Part shown: piece by piece, positions 31,512 through 36,736 of the stretch
How positions within the stretch are numbered: position 1 is the first letter of the stretch
Layout of the letters: the number at the start of each line of letters is the position of its first letter
Source: Terriglobia bacterium
GTDB lineage: Bacteria > Acidobacteriota > Terriglobia > UBA7540
DNA length: 36,736 nt
Direction: 5' to 3'
Assembly: GCA_020073545.1 (NCBI GenBank)
Contig: JAIQEZ010000037.1
Location: 1 to 36,736, forward strand
Translations under genes and position numbers: made by a program
Notes under the pieces: generated by a model
What the model was told of the DNA's origin: nothing
The model's database searches: none
The model's input: only the letters and a program-made list of their open reading frames with translations

Positions 31512-33278
31512 CTAGTCTCCAGCCTTTGAGCTTTCCTGCCGCAGGCGCGCTCTCAACGCGAGGGTCGCAGGTTCATCCACTTCCCGTCTTTCGGGGTCAA
31601 GCACGACTCCGTAAACGCTCCCGGCCTCTTGAGCAGAGATCAAGCCGGCTTTACCGTCCTCGATCACGAGCGCCGGATCTCTTTCTAACGCGTCCCCCCA
31701 GCCTCCTCCCGCGCCTGTCCTTATGCTTACCACGTCGTTCTTTTGCAGCTTGCACGCCACGATTTTCCTTATGCGGTGCAGAGTTTTCTCTTCCCTCCGT
31801 ACCAGGATGCAGTTGAGCGTGCCGGGGCTCCCCCCTTCCATGCTCCAGGGACGGACGACGGCCCGATTGATGTCGGTAGTCAGTTCCGCCGCACTATTCA
31901 GGATTCGGTAATCCTTGACAATACCGAAGCCGCCTCGATACTTGCCGTGGCCGACGCCGTCCTCCGTGTTGAACTCGTACCTGTCGACCAGCAGAGGATA
32001 CCTGTTTTCCAGGATCTCAACACTCGAGGCGAAGGTTTCTCCGTCGGCAAAGCTCACCAGCCCACTCTCGCCGTCGCGGTCGTATCCGGCGCCCCAGCCA
32101 CCCGGGTTGGGTTCGACCAAGGCGAACGGCTCGCCGGTCTTGTCGTTGACTCCGGCGAGGATCAACCCGACGACGCTCAAGAAATGACCGGCCGTAAGCC
32201 TGTCCTTAGCGTGGGGCGCCAGGGCCTTCCACACGAGATCGGCCGCATAGGTCAGCGCCTCCCAGTAAACAGAAACGGGAGCCGGCCTGACCGCGTTGAA
32301 CACAGTCCCTTCCGGCGCGATGACCTTCAACCGGGAAACGAGGCCTTGATTGTAGCGGGCGTGGGGATCGATCAGGCACATGTATACGATTCTCACCGCC
32401 GCCACCGTCCCCGGATAAGTCGTATTGAGGGAGAAGGGAAGTTGCGCCGCATTGCCGCTGAAGTCGACCTTGAATTCGTGGTCGTTGATTTCGATCTCCG
32501 CATGCACCGGCAGTGGCTGATCGTCCTTTCCACCCTCGTCCAGGAAATCGTCGGCACGAAACCGGCCCTTGGGCAAGGATTGGAGACGGTTTCTGGCGAT
32601 TTCCTCCCCGGTCGTAAGAATACTCTGCAACGCGGCAAAGTAGGTCTCGATCCCGTACTTGTCGATGATTTTCCCGACGCGTTTGGCGGCGACTCTGACC
32701 CCGGCCACTTGGGCTTCCAGGTCGCCGATGGACATGTCGGGGATGCGGGAATTGCTTTTGATGATTTCCAGGACATCCACGTTGGGTTTCCCCTCGCTGT
32801 AAATCTTGCAGGGTGGAATCTGCAACCCTTCCTGGAAAATCTCGGTTCGTCCCGGGCCCCAGCTCCCAAACGTCATTCCCCCGATGTCGTTCCAGTGACC
32901 CTTGCTGGCGGCGAAGGCTACGAGGGTGTCGCGATAGAATATGGGCATGACGATTGCGACGTCGTTCAGATGGGTCCCCGAAATGTAGGGGTCGTTGAGA
33001 ATGATGGCGTCTCCCGGCCGCAATCCCTCTCTGCCGTATTTCCTCAGGACTCCCTTGACCGTAAAGTCAAGCACCCCTACGAACACGGGGCAAGACACGG
33101 CCTGTGCCGTGACATTTCCCTCCGGGTCCGTTAGCGCCGCGGAAAAGTCCAGAACGTCATAGATGATGGGGCTTTTTGCGGTTCGAGCTGTAACCGTGAA
33201 CATCTCATCGCTGGCGGAAACCAGCGCGTTATGAATAATGTTGAGCGTGAAAGCGTCACCGCCGCTTGGCAAGGCCAT
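31512..33278 (-). CDS. hyuB: Hydantoinase B/oxoprolinase-family subunit, 588 aa
   Basis: HyuB-family proteins partner with HyuA to form ATP-dependent enzymes such as N-methylhydantoinase, 5-oxoprolinase and acetone/acetophenone carboxylases. Family segments seen are LRPGDAIILNDPYISGTHLND (in part), VAFAASKGHWNDIGG, DFSGNAAQ, NTTYPGTVAAVR and GGGWGDALERDP at the C-terminus. Length is normal. The ATG at 33278 lies one base after the hyuA stop, so the genes are translationally coupled. The cytoplasmic substrate cannot be told from sequence; the nearby MFS carrier and glycyl radical enzyme suggest a small-molecule catabolic route. Confidence 0.9.
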   Translation of the reverse strand: MALPSGGDAFTLNIIHNALVSASDEMFTVTARTAKSPIIYDVLDFSAALTDPEGNVTAQAVSCPVFVGVLDFTVKGVLRKYGREGLRPGDAIILNDPYISGTHLNDVAIVMPIFYRDTLVAFAASKGHWNDIGGMTFGSWGPGRTEIFQEGLQIPPCKIYSEGKPNVDVLEIIKSNSRIPDMSIGDLEAQVAGVRVAAKRVGKIIDKYGIETYFAALQSILTTGEEIARNRLQSLPKGRFRADDFLDEGGKDDQPLPVHAEIEINDHEFKVDFSGNAAQLPFSLNTTYPGTVAAVRIVYMCLIDPHARYNQGLVSRLKVIAPEGTVFNAVRPAPVSVYWEALTYAADLVWKALAPHAKDRLTAGHFLSVVGLILAGVNDKTGEPFALVEPNPGGWGAGYDRDGESGLVSFADGETFASSVEILENRYPLLVDRYEFNTEDGVGHGKYRGGFGIVKDYRILNSAAELTTDINRAVVRPWSMEGGSPGTLNCILVRREEKTLHRIRKIVACKLQKNDVVSIRTGAGGGWGDALERDPALVIEDGKAGLISAQEAGSVYGVVLDPERREVDEPATLALRARLRQESSKAGD

Positions 33279-33279
33279 T

Positions 33280-35352
33280 TTAGGTTCGCTCCAGGATAAG
33301 GTTTCCAGTTTCGTGGACGACTGCCGTGAACGAGCTGGGGATGACTATCGTGGTTGTGGGTTCCTCGATAATGGCGGGGCCGCGGAAGCGAGCCCCGGCC
33401 GGCAAGAGATCCCGGCGATACACCGCCGTGCGCACGCGGCCGGCGTTCCCCCAGAAGACCGTTCGATCCGCTCCCTGCAACTCTCGAGTACTTGGCGCCG
33501 CGGACTTGGTCGGCTCCGGCGCAGGTTTCCTTACGATCGCCACAGCGCCCACGCGCAGGTTCACCAATTCCACCGGGCTTTCGAGGCGGAATCCGTATTC
33601 CCTTTCGTGAAACTGATTGAAAGTGGACCCGATCGTGTGGACCTCTTCTTCGGTGAGTCGCCCCGTCCCGACTGGCACGGTGAGGGTATGTTCCTGGCCG
33701 TAGTAGCGGAGGTCGGCGGTTCTCTCTAACTGAACGCCCGAGGTGACTCCTTCCTGAGCGTACAAGGCCAGGATCTGCCGCTCTAAAGCTTCGTAGGCGC
33801 TATTCAGGCGGCTCCCCGTGTCTCGCGAATCCAGCCGCCTGACCAAAGTCTGCACCACAGTATGCTTGATATCGCTCATCAACAATCCCCACGCCGAGAA
33901 GTTTCCCGGTGGAATGGCGGGAATAACAATCTTGGGGATTTCCAGTTCTTCGGCGATGAAGGGAGCGATCATCGGACCGGACCCGCCGTAAGCCACCAAC
34001 GCGAAATCCCGCGGATCGTAACCTCGCTGCACCGAGACAAGCCGCAGGAGTTGCGCGGCATTGTCGTTGGCGATTCGCAGGATGGCGAACGCCGCTTCCT
34101 CGAGAGAAATCCGGAAATGGTTCGCAATGGTGGAAACAACCTTCTCTGCCGCATCCCGATAGATCTTAAGGGCGCCTCCCAGGAAATAGTTCGGATTGAG
34201 GAACCCCGCCACAAGGTACGCATCCGTCAGCGTGGGCTGTGTCCCCCCCAATCCATAGCAGGCCGGTCCCGGGTCCGCAGCGGCATTCAGAGGACCCACT
34301 CGCAGGCTGCCCACCTCGTCGAGCCACGCGATGCTTCCGCCGCCGATCCCGATCTCATTGATGTCCACCACGGGAACCTTGATGGGATAACCCGGCCGGT
34401 ATTCCGTTCTCTCCACGGCATAGTCGGGCGTAAACCTCATCTGCAGGTCCTCGACGAGACTGGCTTTCGTAGTGGTGCTTCCGCCGTCGAGGGCCAGGAT
34501 GTTCCTTGTTCCGAGACGCTCGGCAACCGCGAGCGCTCCCACCACGCCCGCCACCGGTCCGGATTCCACCGTTTCAATGGGCCGCTGGGCAGCATAATCG
34601 AAAGAGGCGACTCCACCGCCGGAAAGCATCATGTAAAGGGTGGCGTTCATCCCCAGCTCGTGAAAATCGCGCGAGAGGTTGCGCAGGTATTTGGCAACCA
34701 AGGGCCGCACGTAAGCATTCAAAACGCAGGTGTTGGTCCGCTCGTATTCCCTCCATTCCCGGGAGATATCACTCGAGATGGACACAAAGGGAGTCCCTTC
34801 GGACCTCTGTCCCGAGCAGAGTCCGTTGATGATCTCTGCTGCCCGGGCTTCGTTGGCGGGATTGCTATAGCTGTTGATAAAGCAAATGGCGATGCCCTCC
34901 ACCTGCTCCTTGAGCAAGGTGCGGTACACATTCAACAGCTCTTCTTGATTGATCGGTTGAAGAACCCGGCCGTCCGCCGAGGTGCGCTCGGTGACTTCCA
35001 GCCTTCTGGTCCGGGGAACGAACGGCTCCGGCTTCAAATATCGAAGGTTGAAAACATCCCGGCGATTCGACCTCTGCAGAGCGAGGATGTCGCGGAAGCC
35101 TTGGGTGGTGATCAGTCCGACTTTGACGCCCTTTCTCTGGAGAATGGTGTTGATGACCAGCGTTTGACCGTGAAGGAGTTGGCCAACCTTGGCGGGATCG
35201 ATTCCGCTCAGCTTGAAGACCTCTTTGACGCATCGGCCCAGATCATCCGGTGTGGTTCGGGTCTTGGACCAGGACATTTGCCCGGTTTCCTCGTCCACGG
35301 CGAGGAGGTCTGCAAACCCCCCACCGATGTCAATCGCGACTCTCAGTGACAT
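33280..35352 (-). CDS. hyuA: Hydantoinase A/oxoprolinase-family subunit, 690 aa
   Basis: HyuA is the ATP-binding (actin/hexokinase-fold) subunit that activates the substrate by phosphorylation. Visible are the N-terminal domain (VAIDIGGGFADLLAVD), LLHGQTLVINTILQRKG, the second phosphate loop LDGGSTTTKASLV, GIGGGSIAWLD, ADPGPACYGLGG and YGGSGPMIAPFIAEEL. The first phosphate loop departs from the usual DIGGTFTD (Thr-to-Gly and Thr-to-Ala) and the second from GGTSTD, which may mark a subfamily or altered chemistry. The ATG at 35352 follows AAGGAGCTGAA. It is directly followed by hyuB with a one-base gap. The upstream 404-bp gap carries a dispersed repeat, so co-transcription with the glycyl radical enzyme is uncertain. 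Confidence 0.9.
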   Translation of the reverse strand: MSLRVAIDIGGGFADLLAVDEETGQMSWSKTRTTPDDLGRCVKEVFKLSGIDPAKVGQLLHGQTLVINTILQRKGVKVGLITTQGFRDILALQRSNRRDVFNLRYLKPEPFVPRTRRLEVTERTSADGRVLQPINQEELLNVYRTLLKEQVEGIAICFINSYSNPANEARAAEIINGLCSGQRSEGTPFVSISSDISREWREYERTNTCVLNAYVRPLVAKYLRNLSRDFHELGMNATLYMMLSGGGVASFDYAAQRPIETVESGPVAGVVGALAVAERLGTRNILALDGGSTTTKASLVEDLQMRFTPDYAVERTEYRPGYPIKVPVVDINEIGIGGGSIAWLDEVGSLRVGPLNAAADPGPACYGLGGTQPTLTDAYLVAGFLNPNYFLGGALKIYRDAAEKVVSTIANHFRISLEEAAFAILRIANDNAAQLLRLVSVQRGYDPRDFALVAYGGSGPMIAPFIAEELEIPKIVIPAIPPGNFSAWGLLMSDIKHTVVQTLVRRLDSRDTGSRLNSAYEALERQILALYAQEGVTSGVQLERTADLRYYGQEHTLTVPVGTGRLTEEEVHTIGSTFNQFHEREYGFRLESPVELVNLRVGAVAIVRKPAPEPTKSAAPSTRELQGADRTVFWGNAGRVRTAVYRRDLLPAGARFRGPAIIEEPTTTIVIPSSFTAVVHETGNLILERT

Positions 35353-35756
35353 TTCAGCTCCTTACCCCACACGAAGTATGGAAACGATTACCCTCACTGT
35401 CACCCTGAGCCCGTTCTGTGGACGAAGGGTCTGCAGGGGGTTTGGATGCAGGACAGAACTGCAGATGCTTCGTCGTCCCGCAAGCCGGGACTCCTGACAA
35501 TGACGGCCATCGGGAGTCTTTCGGCACCCTGCTGGAAAAGCATCTGGAGACAGGACGAGGCTTTGGAGTCTTTGTGACAACGCTGCTGGAGCGCCGCCCA
35601 CCCGCTTTCACAAAGGCTCTCTAGCCCCGCCGAAGAAGGGAAGGGTAAGGAGTGCAGATTCTTTTTCGCCGCTCTTGGCGGCGGGGCCCCCGACGATGCG
35701 GGATACATTTCACCCCGCTCTTCCTTTCCCCCGAAGAACTGTCTCCCAACAAGCTG
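35353..35756. other. 404-bp intergenic region upstream of hyuA
   Basis: No supported gene. The part next to hyuA holds a MITE-like repeat (35398-35505). The remainder shows no clear promoter or terminator. Confidence 0.5.
35398..35505. repeat. MITE/REP-like dispersed repeat, about 108 bp
   Basis: It opens with TGTCACCCTGAG and GACGAAGGGTCTGCA and closes with CTTCGTCGTCCCGC...CTCCTGACAATGACG, so its ends are imperfect inverted repeats. This matches, from memory, the widespread TGTCA(C/T)CCTGAG...GAAGG(G/A)TCTGC intergenic repeat of acidobacterial and other metagenomic genomes. No coding capacity is seen. Confidence 0.55.
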
Positions 35757-36599
35757 CTAGACCCGAAGTACGGGGGACGTTTCAAAGGCTTTCTGCTCAG
35801 TGCGAGCGATGATTTCGTTCTGCAGCGCTTCGGTCAAATCGCAGAAGTAATCACTGTAGCCGGCCACCCGCACGATGAGGTCGCGATATTTCTCCGGATT
35901 GGCCTGGGCGGCTCGCAAGGTCTCCGCCGTAATGACGTTGAATTGAATGTGGTGGCCGTCCAGCTTGAAGTACGACCGGACCAAGTGGGCAAGGCTATCG
36001 AGGCCTTGCTCATCTTCCAGCAGCTTGGGTGTGAACTTCTGGTTCAGCAACGTTCCCCCGGTGCGGGCATGGTCCATCTTGGCGGCTGACTTCAGTACCG
36101 CCGTCGGCCCACTCCGATCCGCTCCTTGCACGGGGGAGATTCCTTCGGAAACCGGTTCCCAGGCTCGGCGGCCGTCGGGTGTGGCTCCCGTTACCGAGCC
36201 AAAGTAGACGTGGCATGTCGTGGAAAGGAAGTTGACCCGGTACAACCCACCCTTGGTGTTCTTGCGTCCGTTCACTTCGTCGTAAAAGGCATTGAACACA
36301 TCCACGTAAGCCTGGTCGGCGTAATCGTCATCATTGCCAAATCTAGGAGTCTTGTTCCACAACATCTGGCGGGTTCTTTCGTGGCCCTGGAAGTTCGAGG
36401 CCAGAGTGGCGAGCAGTTCCTGCATCGAAATGGTCTTCTGCTCGAAGACGTGATAGCGGAGGGCGGTGAGGCTGTCAGCACAACTCGCCGGACCGACCCC
36501 CATGATGTAGGTGGTGTTGTAGCGCGGACCGGCGTTGTTGTAATCCCGGCCCTTCGCAATGCAGTCGTCGACGAGCAGAGAAAGGAAAGGCGCGGGCAT
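35757..36599 (-). pseudogene. Glycyl radical enzyme (PFL/dehydratase-like), C-terminal part only, N-terminal domain lost
   Basis: The translated C-terminal about 280 residues match pyruvate formate-lyase-like glycyl radical enzymes, oxygen-sensitive enzymes that include dehydratases and lyases of choline, glycerol and hydroxyproline. The glycyl radical site is RVAGYSDYF with Gly247, 33 residues from the end as usual; PAPFLSLLVDDCIAKG and GPRYNTTYIMGVG are also typical. A complete enzyme has about 780-850 residues, so the active-site Cys region is missing. In-frame similarity continues past the ATG at 36599 (NIIERLYAEY) to about 36650. The frame then meets TAG at 36696, and the two other minus frames also close within the last 80 bases. 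The gene is thus interrupted near the window edge by mutation, rearrangement or misassembly. No activating enzyme is visible here. Confidence 0.8.
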
Positions 36600-36736
36600 G
36601 TACTCGGCATAGAGCCGTTCAATAATGTTGTTTCCCGGTTGGGTGGTGTGCGCGGAATGTCCACGAATTCCTCCGACTACGGCTGATAGACAGCGCTATT
36701 GCTCATATAGATGAAAGGGCAAGGAGCGGGCCGGTG

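Noticed and set aside
31743-33134. Long plus-strand frame (463 codons) opposite hyuB
   Set aside because: Shadow of the conserved HyuB gene; its composition follows the opposite strand's codon bias.
33862-35349. Long plus-strand frame (495 codons) opposite hyuA
   Set aside because: It is a mirror of a strongly conserved gene in GC-rich DNA, with no domain pattern of its own.

Overview
The window looks like a GC-rich chromosomal segment of an acidobacterium (Acidobacteriota), probably from a metagenome. The assignment is an inference. It rests on a large Oar-like TonB-dependent receptor with an N-terminal carboxypeptidase-regulatory domain, a transmembrane protein with the LKE..IG..LF / VRV.A...R..L.. 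type N-terminal domain common in that phylum, secreted TPR proteins, and many Tat-exported glycoside hydrolases. No rRNA, tRNA, CRISPR array, phage gene or transposase was seen. Both ends are truncated or chimeric.

Left part (1-6610): a PilT ATPase fragment runs in frame into a GH3 beta-glucosidase whose N-terminal half is missing, most likely an assembly or recombination chimera at about 294/295. An outer-membrane beta-barrel gene, two divergent and apparently paralogous radical SAM genes, a small GlsB/YeaQ-type membrane protein and an ABM-fold monooxygenase-like protein follow.

Centre (6611-20524, all minus strand): a polysaccharide or glycoconjugate utilisation locus. In transcription order it holds the Oar-like TonB-dependent receptor with its own strong terminator, an APC amino-acid permease, a Tat-exported GH127/GH146-type beta-L-arabinofuranosidase, a Tat-exported TIM-barrel protein of unknown specificity, a Tat-exported GH31 enzyme and a secreted six-hairpin glycosidase-like protein. 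The receptor has a near-consensus sigma70 promoter (20838-20866) with a 10-bp palindrome just downstream that fits the FadR-type GntR operator pattern.

Right of the receptor (21485-26562, plus strand): a divergent gene encodes a ToxR/CadC-like arrangement (cytoplasmic N-terminal domain, one membrane segment, large exported domain of unknown function). Two secreted TPR proteins follow.

Right part (26704-36736, minus strand): a second catabolic cluster. It holds a truncated glycyl radical enzyme, HyuA and HyuB (hydantoinase/oxoprolinase family), an MFS metabolite transporter, a second DUF1680/GH127-type enzyme and a FadR/FCD-type GntR regulator. Intergenic gaps here carry dispersed palindromic repeats.

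A working picture, which is inference: the receptor brings in an arabinose-containing glycan or glycopeptide, periplasmic enzymes trim it, and products enter by the permease and MFS carrier. The GntR protein and the membrane-tethered protein are the candidate regulators.
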